A DNA stretch of 64,000 nt from Wenzhouxiangella sp042310355. GTDB taxonomy: Bacteria > Pseudomonadota > Gammaproteobacteria > Xanthomonadales > Wenzhouxiangellaceae. The position numbers and the translations under genes were made by a program. The stretch is from assembly GCF_042310355.1 (NCBI RefSeq), contig NZ_JBHJMR010000006.1, positions 1 to 64,000 of the forward strand. The letters run 5' to 3'. The notes beneath the pieces are model-generated. The model had not been told where the DNA came from. It did no database searches and was given only the letters and a program-made list of their open reading frames with translations. This document shows positions 51,797 to 60,967 of the stretch, piece by piece (position 1 is the stretch's first letter; each line of letters begins with the position of its first letter).

Positions 51797-53648
51797 ACCG
51801 GAAGCGGTTGCGTCCCGCCGACTTGGCGGCGTAGACGGCGCGGTCGGCGCGGCGTAGCAGGCCTTCGGCATCGGTGTCGCAGTCGGCGTCGCACAAGGTC
51901 ACGCCCAGGCTCGAGGACACGCGCACCAGGCCCGCCTCGATGCGGATCGGGATGCGGATCGCTTCGAGGATGCGCTCGAACACGGACTCTCCCTGCGGCT
52001 CGCGCAGGATGATCAGGAACTCGTCGCCGCCGAGACGGCACACGGCGTCGTCGGAGCGAACCAGGTCCTGCAGGCGCTCGGCGATGGTCTTGAGCACGTG
52101 GTCGCCGGCGTCGTGGCCGTAGCGGTCGTTGACCGGCTTGAACTCGTCGAGATCCATCATGCACACGGCGAAGGTCGTGCCCGAGCGCCGGGCCAGGGTA
52201 AGGGTCTGCTGCAGTCGTTCGTCGGCCATGCGCCGGTTGCCCACGCCGGTGAGCGGGTCGTGATTGGCGATCTTGCCCAGGCGGCGCTCCTGGGCCTTGC
52301 GCAGGGTGATGTCGGTCAGCAGCGTCACGTAATGCGACAAGCGGCCGTCGTCGTCGCGAACCGTCGAGATGGACAACTCCGCCGGAAAGGTGTCGCCGCT
52401 TCGGGTGCGGATGAACGCCTCGCCGTGCCAGTGGTCGTCAGCCTCGAGCGCTGAGCGGATTTGCGCCAGCGATCTTTCGCGGTCCTTGTCCGGCAGCAGC
52501 GTCTCGGGGGTCTGGCCGCGAATGTCCTTGCGCGAGTAGCCGGTCAGGCGCTCGAAGGCACGGTTGACGTCGCGAAAACGGAAGTCGGCACCGCTGATGA
52601 TGATGCCTTCCTGGCTGTTCTCGAACACGCTGGCGGCGGTGCGCACGCGCTCGAGCGCCCGGTGCAGTTCGGTGATGTCGCGGATGTGCCCGTGCCAGGT
52701 AATGCTGCCGTCGGGCTGGCTCGACGGCGTGGCGTCGCCCTCGACCCAGCGCAGGCCCAGCTCGGGGTGGTTCACGCGAAAGACCGTGTGCCAGGTGCTC
52801 AGGGCCTCGGCCGATGCCCTGACCGATCGCCAGACCTCGTCGAGGTCATCCGGATGGACCCGGTCGAAGGCCGGCGTGGCATCCGCCACCACGTCCTCGG
52901 GGGCGCAGCCGCAGATCTGGCGCAGGCCTTCGGAGGCGAAGGGAAAATGCGAGGAGCCGTCGGGCCGGAGCCGGTACTGGTAGATCACGCCGGGCACGTT
53001 GCTCGACAGCTCCCTGAACCGCTGCAGCCAGCCGTCGCGTCGTTCCTGCACGGCGCGGCGCGTGGTCACGTCGAGGTGCATGCCGAACATCCACTCGGGC
53101 TCGCCGTCGCGTGTGCGCGTCATCACCTGGCCGCTGTCGTGCACGCACACCCAGTGCCCGTCCTTGTGGCGCAGCCGAACCTCCATCTCGTAGTGCTCGG
53201 ACTTGCCGTGGAAGTGCCGCTTGAGGCGCTTGTTGCATTCGACCAGGTCGTCGGGGTGGGCGAGCTTCTTCCAGGTCTCGATCGAGGTTGGCTCGAGCTC
53301 GGCCAGCCGGTAGCCGATGATCCCGGCCCAGCGTTCGTCGTAGCCGGTCTCGCCGGTTTGCACGTTCCATTCCCAGGTGCCGGCACGCGACCCGCGCAGG
53401 ATGCGCGACAGGCGCCGGTTCAGTTGCCGGGTCTGGCGCAGTTGCCGCATTGCGACAAGCAGCGTAACCAACAGCGCCGCCAGCAAGGCCGGCAACAGGC
53501 CGGGCACGGCAACGGCAGCCGGAAGCTGCGGCAAGGCCGCCTGCCAGCCGTCATCCGCCGCCGCAGACGTCGACACCCCAGCGACCGCCTGGCCGGCGAT
53601 GACCGCGATCCCCAAGGTTTTGCAACGTCTCGGTTGTCGATTTTTCAT
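51783..53648 (-). CDS. Diguanylate cyclase with three PAS domains
   Basis: The product is 621 residues. It has an N-terminal signal-like segment (1-30) and a second hydrophobic helix (about 45-68), then three PAS/PAC units (about 75-205, 210-330 and 335-450) and a C-terminal GGDEF domain. The active site is GGDEF at 540-544, preceded five residues earlier by RSDD, a canonical RxxD inhibitory site, so feedback inhibition by c-di-GMP is expected. NHDPLTGVGNRR opens the catalytic domain. There is no EAL domain. The ATG at 53648 has GAGGGGGG upstream. The first PAS has the WEWNVQTGE type of PAS_3. Environmental or redox sensing is likely; the ligand is unknown. Confidence 0.92.
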   Translation of the reverse strand: MKNRQPRRCKTLGIAVIAGQAVAGVSTSAAADDGWQAALPQLPAAVAVPGLLPALLAALLVTLLVAMRQLRQTRQLNRRLSRILRGSRAGTWEWNVQTGETGYDERWAGIIGYRLAELEPTSIETWKKLAHPDDLVECNKRLKRHFHGKSEHYEMEVRLRHKDGHWVCVHDSGQVMTRTRDGEPEWMFGMHLDVTTRRAVQERRDGWLQRFRELSSNVPGVIYQYRLRPDGSSHFPFASEGLRQICGCAPEDVVADATPAFDRVHPDDLDEVWRSVRASAEALSTWHTVFRVNHPELGLRWVEGDATPSSQPDGSITWHGHIRDITELHRALERVRTAASVFENSQEGIIISGADFRFRDVNRAFERLTGYSRKDIRGQTPETLLPDKDRERSLAQIRSALEADDHWHGEAFIRTRSGDTFPAELSISTVRDDDGRLSHYVTLLTDITLRKAQERRLGKIANHDPLTGVGNRRMADERLQQTLTLARRSGTTFAVCMMDLDEFKPVNDRYGHDAGDHVLKTIAERLQDLVRSDDAVCRLGGDEFLIILREPQGESVFERILEAIRIPIRIEAGLVRVSSSLGVTLCDADCDTDAEGLLRRADRAVYAAKSAGRNRFRFDSD

Positions 53649-53788
53649 GGCTGGCTTGCCCCCCTCGACAGGTCGACCAGCCGCCAACCCGTCATGTCGT
53701 GCCGCTTCGAGCCCCTACGCTCGAAGTCAAGCCCCGATTGTAGGAGGTTTTGACCCGCCGTGCCTCCCAACCCCGCCAAACCGTCTTC

Positions 53789-53965
53789 ATGGTTTCGTAG
53801 TTTCGTGGTTTCGTAGGATGCGTGGAGCGCCAGCGCAACGCATCAGCCGCACCACAACCGCAAGCCGATGCGTTCCGACACCGCCTCCACACATCACTAA
53901 GGCCCCCCGCTGCTTCATTCCCTTTGCGTTCTTTGCTGCTTAGCGTCTTTGCGTTTCAAAGATTC
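53789..53965. repeat. Composite repeat gap before trpE
   Basis: In order: a GGTTTCGTAGTTTCGTGGTT direct iteration (53791-53810), the inverted copy of the CACGCATCCTAC repeat (53813-53844), about 75 unremarkable bases, then a right half-arm of the AAAGACGC family, CTTTGCGTTCTTTGCTGCTT then agcgtctttgcgtttcaaag (53922-53961). No left arm is present. The trpE promoter region follows; a TACAAT (54020-54025) may be its -10. Confidence 0.75.
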
Positions 53966-54055
53966 TGCTTTTCGAATCCGCCCCCAGTCCCGTCGATGGC
54001 CAGCCCACCCCCGGGCGCTTACAATACCGGGCTCGCCAACGACAACGACTTCCCT

Positions 54056-55530
54056 GTGGACTCCGACCGCTTCCAACAACTCGCCGAACAGGGCTACAAC
54101 CGCATCCCGGTCTGGCGCTCGATCGCGGCCGACCTGGACACGCCCCTGTCGGTCTACCTGAAGCTGGCCGACGGCCCCAACGCCTTCCTGCTCGAATCGG
54201 TCGAGGGCGGCGAGAACTGGGGCCGTTATTCCATCATCGGCCTGCCGTGCCGCCGCGCCTGGCGCGCCACCGGCCGCACGCTCGAATCCCTGGAATACGG
54301 CCGCGTCGTCGATCAACTGGACGACATCGACCCGCTGACCGAAATCGACGCCCTGGTCAAAAGCCGCAAGGCCCCAGAGCTGGACGAACTGCCCGGCTTC
54401 GCCGGCGGCCTGGTCGGCTATTTCGGCTACGAGACCGTCGCCCACCTCGAACCCAAGCTGGATTTCTCCAACAAGCCCGACGAACTGGGCGTGCCCGAGA
54501 TCCTGCTGCTGGAGGCCGAGGAGCTGGCCGTGTTCGACAACCTGGCCGGCCGGCTCTACCTGATCGTCAACGCCGACCCGGAAGAACCGCGCGCCTGGGA
54601 CACGGCCTGCCGCCGCCTCGACCAGCTCACCCATCGCCTCCGATGCGGCTCGCCGGGCTACCCGCCGCCGGTCTCGCTCGAAGCCCCGGGCGAGGACGAT
54701 TTCCGCTTCGGTTTTGCCGAAGCCGACTACAAGAACGCCGTCGCGCGCATCAAGCAATACATCCTCGACGGCGACACCATGCAGGTGGTCCTCTCCCAGC
54801 GCATGAGCGTGGACTTGGCCGCCCGGCCGCTCGACGTCTACCGGGCGCTGAGAAGCCTCAACCCCTCGCCCTACATGTACTTCTTCGACTTTGGCGACTT
54901 CCAAGTGGTTGGTTCGTCGCCTGAAGTGCTGGTGCGCGTGTCCGACCGCGAGGCCATGGTGCGCCCCATCGCCGGCACGCGCCCGCGCGGCAAGACGGCC
55001 GAAGAAGACCGCCGCCTGGAAGAAGAACTCAAGGCCGACCCGAAGGAACTGGCCGAGCACCTGATGCTCATTGATCTGGGCCGCAACGACATCGGCCGGA
55101 TCGCTGCCACCGGCACGGTCGAGCTGACCGACCGTATGGTGATCGAACGCTACTCGCACGTCATGCACCTGGTCTCGGAAGTCCACGGCCAGCTCGACAC
55201 CGACATGAGCGCGATTGATGTCCTGCGCGCCACCTTCCCGGCCGGCACGCTCTCGGGCGCCCCGAAGGTGCGTGCGATGGAAATCATCAACGAACTCGAG
55301 CCGGTGCGCCGCGGCGTCTACGCCGGCGCGGTCGGCCACTTGGACTGGCACGGCAACGCGGACCTGGCCATCGCCATCCGTACCGCGCTGGTGAAAGACC
55401 ACACCCTGCACCTGCAGGCCGGCGCCGGTATTGTTGCTGACTCCGACCCACAGGCCGAATGGGAAGAAACCATGAACAAGGGCCGCGCGCTGATCCGCGC
55501 CGTGGCCGAAGCCGGCGGAGGACTGCACCG

Positions 55531-55534
<4 letters not shown>
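54056..55534 (+). CDS. trpE: Anthranilate synthase component I
   Basis: The product is 492 residues, the same length as Pseudomonas TrpE. It converts chorismate to anthranilate with TrpG. The Trp feedback site is likely in the N-terminal LLESVEGGENWGRYSIIG region. The catalytic half has FQVVGSSPEVLVRV, RPIAGTRPRGKT, LIDLGRNDIGR, FPAGTLSGAPKVRAMEII and GAGIVADSDPQAEWEET. The GTG at 54056 begins VDSDRFQQLAEQGYNRIPV, matching the family N-terminus. Upstream in-frame ATG 53996 would add a stretch overlapping the putative -10. No leader peptide with Trp codons was found, so attenuation is not supported. Confidence 0.93.
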
Positions 55535-56115
<581 letters not shown>

Positions 56116-56125
56116 AGACAAACAA

Positions 56126-57145
56126 ATGACCGCCATCAAGCAGGCCCTGAACGAACTGGCCGAAGGCCGCGACCTCGAAGGCGAGCTGATGCGATCGGCC
56201 ATGCACGAGATCATGGCAGGCGAGGCCGACCCGGCGCAGGTCGGCGGCTTCCTGATGGCGCTGCGCGTCAAGGGCGAGACACCGATCGAGATCGCCGCCG
56301 CCGCCGAGGTGATGCGTCAGGTCGCCCAGCGCGTCGACATCGACCGCGAGGGCCTGACCGACATCGTCGGCACCGGCGGTGATGGCGCCTCGCTGTTCAA
56401 CGTCTCCACCGCATCGGCCTTCGCCGCGGCCGCCGCCGGCGTGCGCGTGGCCAAGCACGGCAATCGTTCGGTCTCCAGCAAGTCCGGCGCCGCCGACGTG
56501 CTCGAAGCCGCCGGTTGCCGGCTCGACCTCACGCCCGAACAGGTCGCCATCCTCATCGACGAGCTGGGCGTGGGTTTCCTGTTCGCGCCGCAGCACCACA
56601 CGGCCATGAAGCACGCCATCGGCCCGCGAAAGGCGCTGGGCTTGAGAACCCTGTTCAACCTGCTCGGCCCCCTGACCAACCCGGCCGCCGCACCCAACCA
56701 GGTGCTGGGCGTCTATGCCCCGGAACTGGTCCTGCCCCTGGCCGAGGTGATGCACGCCCTGGGCAGCCGCCACGTGATCGTCGTCCACAGCCATGACGGC
56801 CTGGACGAAATCTCCATCGCCGCGCCCACCAAGGCCGCCGAACTGAAAGACGGTGAAATCCGCGAGATCGAAATCCGGCCCAACGACTACGGCATCAAGC
56901 ACCACAGCCTGGCCGCACTGCAGGTAGCAGATGCCAAGGAAAGCCTGGCCCTGGTCGAGGCCGCCCTGGGCGGCGAGCCGGGCCCGGCCGCCGACATGGT
57001 CGCGCTCAACGCCGGGGCCGCCATCTACGTCTCCGGCCGCGCCGAGAGCCTGGAAGAGGGCATCCGCCAGGCCCAGGACATCCTGGCCACCGGCGTCGGC
57101 CTGGAACGCCTCAAGCAATACGCCAAGCGGAGCTACGCCCTGTGA
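56126..57145 (+). CDS. trpD: Anthranilate phosphoribosyltransferase
   Basis: The product is a 339-residue enzyme transferring phosphoribosyl from PRPP to anthranilate. It shows the PRPP-binding GTGGDGASLFNVSTASAF, KHGNRSVSSKSGAADVLEA, FLFAPQHHTAMKHA, GPRKALGLRTLFNLLGPLTNP and a C-terminal ALNAGAAIYV. It overlaps the trpC start by four bases (GTGA). Confidence 0.95.
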   Translation: MTAIKQALNELAEGRDLEGELMRSAMHEIMAGEADPAQVGGFLMALRVKGETPIEIAAAAEVMRQVAQRVDIDREGLTDIVGTGGDGASLFNVSTASAFAAAAAGVRVAKHGNRSVSSKSGAADVLEAAGCRLDLTPEQVAILIDELGVGFLFAPQHHTAMKHAIGPRKALGLRTLFNLLGPLTNPAAAPNQVLGVYAPELVLPLAEVMHALGSRHVIVVHSHDGLDEISIAAPTKAAELKDGEIREIEIRPNDYGIKHHSLAALQVADAKESLALVEAALGGEPGPAADMVALNAGAAIYVSGRAESLEEGIRQAQDILATGVGLERLKQYAKRSYAL

Positions 57146-57936
57146 GTGCCGACATCCTCCAGCAGATCCTCAAGGCCAAGAAAGACGAGGTCGAACGCCG
57201 CCGCTCTGACCGGCCACTCGACGAACTCAAGGCCATCGTCAAGGACCTGCCGCCGTGCCGCGACTTCGCCGGCGAACTCAAGACTCGAGCGGCCGCCACC
57301 CAGGACGCCGTCATCGCCGAGGTCAAGCGCGCCTCGCCGTCTGCCGGCATTATCCGCCCCGACTTCGACCCCGAAGCGATCGCCAAGAGCTACCAGGCCG
57401 GCGGCGCCACCTGCCTGTCGGTGCTCACCGATGAGGGCTTCTTCGGCGGCCAGTCCGCCTTCCTGGTCGAGGCCAGAGCTGCCTGCCGCCTGCCGGTGCT
57501 GAGAAAGGACTTCATTATCGACCCCTGGCAGGTGGTCGAGACCCGCGCCATCGGGGCCGATGCGCTGTTGTTGATTGTTGCTGCGCTGGATGACGGGCAG
57601 CTTGCGGAGCTGGCTGAGTTGGGGAAGGAAGTGGGGTTGGCTGTGCTGGTGGAAGTGCATGATGAGGAGGAGATGGAGCGGGCGTTGAAGGTGCCTGGGG
57701 ATCTGGTGGGGATCAATAATCGGGATTTGCATCGGTTTGTGACCGACTTGGAGACTACGCTACGGTTGGCGCCGATGGTGCCGTCTGACCGGTTAGTTGT
57801 TTCTGAGAGTGGGATTCATAGCCGTGAGGATGTCGAAAAGCTCCAAAAGGGAGGCATTGGGGCGTTTTTGGTTGGGGAATCACTCATGCGACAGCCCGAT
57901 CCTGGTGAGGCGTTGGGTCGGCTGATCGCCCGATAA
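57142..57936 (+). CDS. trpC: Indole-3-glycerol phosphate synthase
   Basis: The product is a 264-residue TIM-barrel enzyme forming indole-3-glycerol phosphate; it is monofunctional, with no TrpF domain. Catalytic parts are AEVKRASPSAGIIRPDF, LSVLTDEGFFGG, LRKDFIIDPWQ, LVEVHDEEEM, GINNRDL, VVSESGIHS and FLVGESLMRQ, all intact. Codon choice changes sharply near 57550: upstream codons mostly end in C (or G), downstream they favour GTG, TTG, GGG, GAT and GGT. No stop or frameshift is involved. trpF, trpB and trpA are not in the window. It closes the trpEGDC operon and borders the accessory region. Confidence 0.94.
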   Translation: MSADILQQILKAKKDEVERRRSDRPLDELKAIVKDLPPCRDFAGELKTRAAATQDAVIAEVKRASPSAGIIRPDFDPEAIAKSYQAGGATCLSVLTDEGFFGGQSAFLVEARAACRLPVLRKDFIIDPWQVVETRAIGADALLLIVAALDDGQLAELAELGKEVGLAVLVEVHDEEEMERALKVPGDLVGINNRDLHRFVTDLETTLRLAPMVPSDRLVVSESGIHSREDVEKLQKGGIGAFLVGESLMRQPDPGEALGRLIAR

Positions 57937-57972
57937 TCTAATCATAAACACAGTTCGCCTTGGAGTGATGGC

Positions 57973-58503
57973 ATGGCAGAAGCGGGGCGCCGAATTCTGA
58001 TCATTGCCGGCCCGAACGGGGCCGGGAAAACGACTTTTGCACGGGAGTATCTGCTTCAGGAGGCGAACTGCCCGGTTTTCGTGAATGCCGATCTGATTGC
58101 CGCCGGCCTTTCACCATTCAGGCCCGAGTCCGTAGCCTTCCAGGCCGGGCGCCTGATGCTTGCCGAGATTGCCCGCCACGCCGCTGCGGGTATCAGTTTC
58201 GGTTTCGAAACCACCTTGTCGGGCCGCGGTTACGCGCGGATGATTCCGCGCTGGCAAGACGACGGCTACCGGGTCAAGCTGATCTTCCTTCAGCTCGATC
58301 GCCCCGAAACCGCGATCGCAAGGGTCGCCGAAAGGGTTCGACAAGGCGGTCATGATGTGCCGGAAGAGACCATCAGGCGGCGCTTCCATGCCGGAAAGAA
58401 CAATTTTGCAAGCCTTTACCGACATTTGGTAGATAGTTGGGCACTGTATGATAATTCGGGTGAGGGTCCCGAATTGAAGGAATGGAGTTCGCGCCATGAC
58501 TGA
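57973..58503 (+). CDS. Zeta toxin-like P-loop kinase/ATPase
   Basis: The product is 176 residues, a small P-loop protein of the COG4185/zeta toxin-like group. Walker A is IAGPNGAGKTTFAREYL (11-27), VNADLIAAGLSPF has the conserved Asn-Ala-Asp of zeta-type kinases, FGFETTLSGRGYARMI carries the FETT motif and the Arg-rich RVAERVRQGGHDVPEETIRRRF helix is typical. It is shorter than plasmid zeta toxins (about 280) and lacks extra domains. Zeta toxins phosphorylate UDP-GlcNAc; the activity of these chromosomal relatives is not established. A small partner gene overlaps its end by 8 bases. The composition is less C-rich at wobble positions than the trp genes. Confidence 0.8.
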   Translation: MAEAGRRILIIAGPNGAGKTTFAREYLLQEANCPVFVNADLIAAGLSPFRPESVAFQAGRLMLAEIARHAAAGISFGFETTLSGRGYARMIPRWQDDGYRVKLIFLQLDRPETAIARVAERVRQGGHDVPEETIRRRFHAGKNNFASLYRHLVDSWALYDNSGEGPELKEWSSRHD

Positions 58504-58717
58504 ACGAATGATTGAACAATCAATGGATTCCGACCTGCGCGGAATCGAATCGGCGTTGCTGCGCGCCGCACAACGCGCACGCGAGCGGGCGCGAATGACC
58601 GGGACTCGGTTGGTGGTTAGCGAGGACGGTGTGCTGAAGTTTGTGCCACCGGATCGCCTGGAGCCGGTTTCGCAAGAAGTTGCCGACCAATTCGAGCGCT
58701 ACGATGTTGAAGAATAA
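58496..58717 (+). CDS. Small partner protein of zeta-like gene (possible antitoxin)
   Basis: The product is 73 residues and helical at the N-terminus (ESALLRAAQRARERARMTG), with a short strand pair (TRLVVSEDGVLKFVPPDR) and an acidic tail. No DNA-binding motif is obvious. The ATG overlaps the zeta-like stop by 8 bases. Small ORFs of this type, with an SEDG-x5-P-type strand, are recurrently found next to COG4185 genes (recollection), which makes an antitoxin-like role plausible. I cannot assign the family. Confidence 0.6.
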   Translation: MTERMIEQSMDSDLRGIESALLRAAQRARERARMTGTRLVVSEDGVLKFVPPDRLEPVSQEVADQFERYDVEE

Positions 58718-58938
58718 GCTGGCTTGTAGCGAAATCAGCGAATATATCGGTAGCTGCCTCGATGATTTCCTCGAAGACGGACCTGTTGGCCGAGTCCGAA
58801 GCTGCAGCCATCAAGCGGGTCATTGGCAGATCGAACAAAGCTCTTTTCCTACCTGCTGACAAGCCATTGACTGACTGACGGCGCTCCTCCTGTGAGCGAC
58901 CCTGCCGTTTTGCTTTATGCAAGCGGGGGACAAACGGT
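58718..58938. other. Gap with possible gene remnant and IS91 left end
   Basis: A 38-codon frame (58762-58878, ATG start, MISSKTDLLAESEAAA...) has no ribosome binding site and no recognised family; it may be a truncated remnant. After it comes a GC-rich stretch leading to the transposase start, where the left (terIS) end of the IS91 element should lie. I could not define that end. Confidence 0.3.
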
Positions 58939-60616
58939 GTGGAAATCGGCAGTGTCGGCTATCAGCGCCACCGCCCCGAGCAGACGCTGCTCTACCAGAT
59001 CGTCGAGCGCCATTACCCAGCCTTTGTCGAACACCTTGCCGAGGCCGGCAAACAGTTGCCCAGCCATGTGCGTCAGGCATTCGATGGCTACCTGCAATGC
59101 GGTCGGCTGGAGCACGGGTTCCTGCGCCTGCGCTGCGACGCCTGCCGCGTCGAGCATTTGCTCGCGTTCAGTTGCAAGCGCCGCGGATTCTGCCCTAGCT
59201 GCGGCGCGCGGAGGATGGCCGACGGCGCGGCCTGGCTGGTCGATCAGGTATTGCCCGAGCGGCCGATTCGTCAATGGGTATTGAGTCTCCCCTTTCCACT
59301 GCGATTTCTTCTGGCCACCCACCCGGCACTCATTGGTCGCGTGCTGGGCATCGTCTATCGGGTCATTGCCGGCCACATGATCCGGCAGGCCGGGTACACG
59401 CAACAGTCGGCGCGCACGGGTGCTGTCACGTTGATTCAGAGATTCGGCTCAGCACTGAATCTCAACATCCACTTTCACATGCTGTTTGTCGATGGGGTCT
59501 ACGTGGTGACCCCGCCTCACGATAACCGACCCCGATTCCAGTGGGTGCGCGAACCGACGTCGGCCCAAATGACGCAACTGGTCCACACCATCGCCCGCCG
59601 GGTGGGGCGGCTCCTGGAACGTGAAGGGTTACTGGAGCGCGATACCGAACAGCTCGATCTGGGCGAGGCACCCGACGAGGACGACCCGATCCTCGACCTG
59701 GTCGGGCATTCCATCACCTACCGCATTGCCGTGGGCCCGCATCGCGGGCGCAAAGTATTCAAGCTCCAGACCCTGCCGATTTGCGATGAGGAGGACTGGG
59801 TAACTGGCGGTCCCGGCAATGTGGCGGGCTTGTCTCTGCACGCCGGTGTCGCGGTCAAAGCGGAGCCCGGCATATCCATGACCCGCCCTGCTGCGACGCC
59901 CCCAGGCCCCGCATCCGCGGCGTTTCGCTCGGTCGCGCATCCTCAGCGTACTGGAAAGTACGCCTGCGGTGGGCTCGGTCGCGAAACACCACGGCTACGG
60001 GACCTGGAGCCGTCTCGCGACGACCGGGCCATGGACATGCCGGGCTTGGCGCGACAAGCTCGAGCGGCTGTGCCGATACATCTGCCGTCCTCCCGTCTCG
60101 GAAAAGCGCCTGTTCCTGACAGCACGCGGAGAGATCGGCTACAGCCTGAAAACCCCGTACCGTGACGGGACGACCCACGTGCTCTTCGAGCCGCTGGATT
60201 TCATCGCCCGGCTGGCCGCGCTCGTTCCGCCGCCGCGGCTGAACCTGACCCGCTTCCATGGGGTGTTTGCGCCGAACAGCCCGTACCGGGCGCGGATCAC
60301 ACCGGCCTGCCGGGGCCGGGGTGCCAGGCCGGTCAAGCCGGCCCAAGAAAAGGAGCGCACGCCGGCCGAACAACGCGCGGCGATGCGCTGGGCGCAACGC
60401 CTCAAGCGGGTTTTCCAGATTGATGTGGAGACCTGTCCGAATTGCGGGGGCACGGTCCAGATTATCGCCTGTATCGAAGACCCGCCGGTGATCGAGCGGA
60501 TACTGAATCATCTGGCCAGGAAGGATCTGCCCGGCCTGTGGACGGAAAGTCGTGCGCCGCCTGTCCGCGTGCATCGCGCCGGCAGGCCGGCCGAGCGTAC
60601 CGGCTTGCATCACTGA
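58939..60616 (+). pseudogene. IS91-family transposase, interrupted by a 184-bp insertion
   Basis: Two frames are visible: 58939-59862 and, after an insertion, 60047-60616. Removing 59863-60046 joins ...GVAVKA to WRDKLERLCRYI... in frame and gives a 497-residue transposase, the expected IS91/IS801/ISCR size. The N-terminal zinc region has Cys pairs (CDAC and CPSCGARRM). The HUH-type motif is NLNIHFHMLF. The C-terminal domain has CPNCGG. The start is a GTG at 58939. IS91 elements move by rolling-circle replication without target duplication. This copy should be inactive unless the palindrome can be lost. Confidence 0.92.
59863..60046. mobile_element. 184-bp palindromic miniature element inside IS91 transposase gene
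   Basis: Its ends are inverted: AGCCCGGCATATCCATGACC then cg (59864-59885) pairs with 60025-60046, 20 of 22 by eye. Inner blocks are also mirrored: ccaggccccgcatccgcggc near 59903 against its counterpart near 59980-60005. The centre is a perfect GCGTACT/AGTACGC stem with loop GGAA (59946-59963). The stem centre (59954.5) is exactly the midpoint of the inserted segment. No target-site duplication is evident. It resembles a REPIN or MITE rather than a full IS, as it has no ORF of its own. Confidence 0.85.
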
Positions 60617-60833
60617 AACGCAGGAAACCGGTTTCAGGCCGCGTTGCATCCGGGCGCGGTCCGATGGCGCTCGTGCCGAGAGAGGCCAACGCCGGCAAAA
60701 ACGCGGCTACAGGGGCTTCTCGATTGGCTCCGACAGAGCGGAATCAGACGGAATTCGGCGTGCTGGGAACTTTGGTAAGCGTCCGGGGCCAGCCTGGCAC
60801 GGCTCCGGATACCGCTGGAAATCAGGAAATAGG

Positions 60834-60855
60834 CCGCTTATACTTCCTATACGCC
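60834..60855 (+). mobile_element. Possible oriIS end of the IS91-family element
   Basis: CCGCTTATACTTCCTATACG then cc lies about 220 bases after the transposase stop. The CTTCCTATAC core resembles the oriIS end I recall for ISCR/IS91-type elements, and the distance is as expected. If right, the element ends near 60855. The rest of 60617-60833 has no gene I can support. Confidence 0.45.
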
Positions 60856-60967
60856 GCATTTGAATCGCTGATCGCTTCTTCGTAGTATAGGCTAACGAAT
60901 TACTGGCTTCTGTCGAAGGGCAGTCGAGGGTCCGGCAACGTCGAATTGTCATTGATTGGGGGGTTCC

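Noticed and set aside
53822..54055. Longer trpE start
   Set aside because: The upstream codons lie in repeats and show no similarity to TrpE; the GTG at 54056 gives the exact family length.
58617..58922. Minus-strand frame of 101 codons near the IS91 left end
   Set aside because: It overlaps the partner gene on the other strand and has no recognisable domain or ribosome binding site.
59969..60616. Separate 215-codon gene at the 3' part of the IS91 region
   Set aside because: It is the second half of the interrupted transposase; its first 26 codons come from the palindromic insertion.
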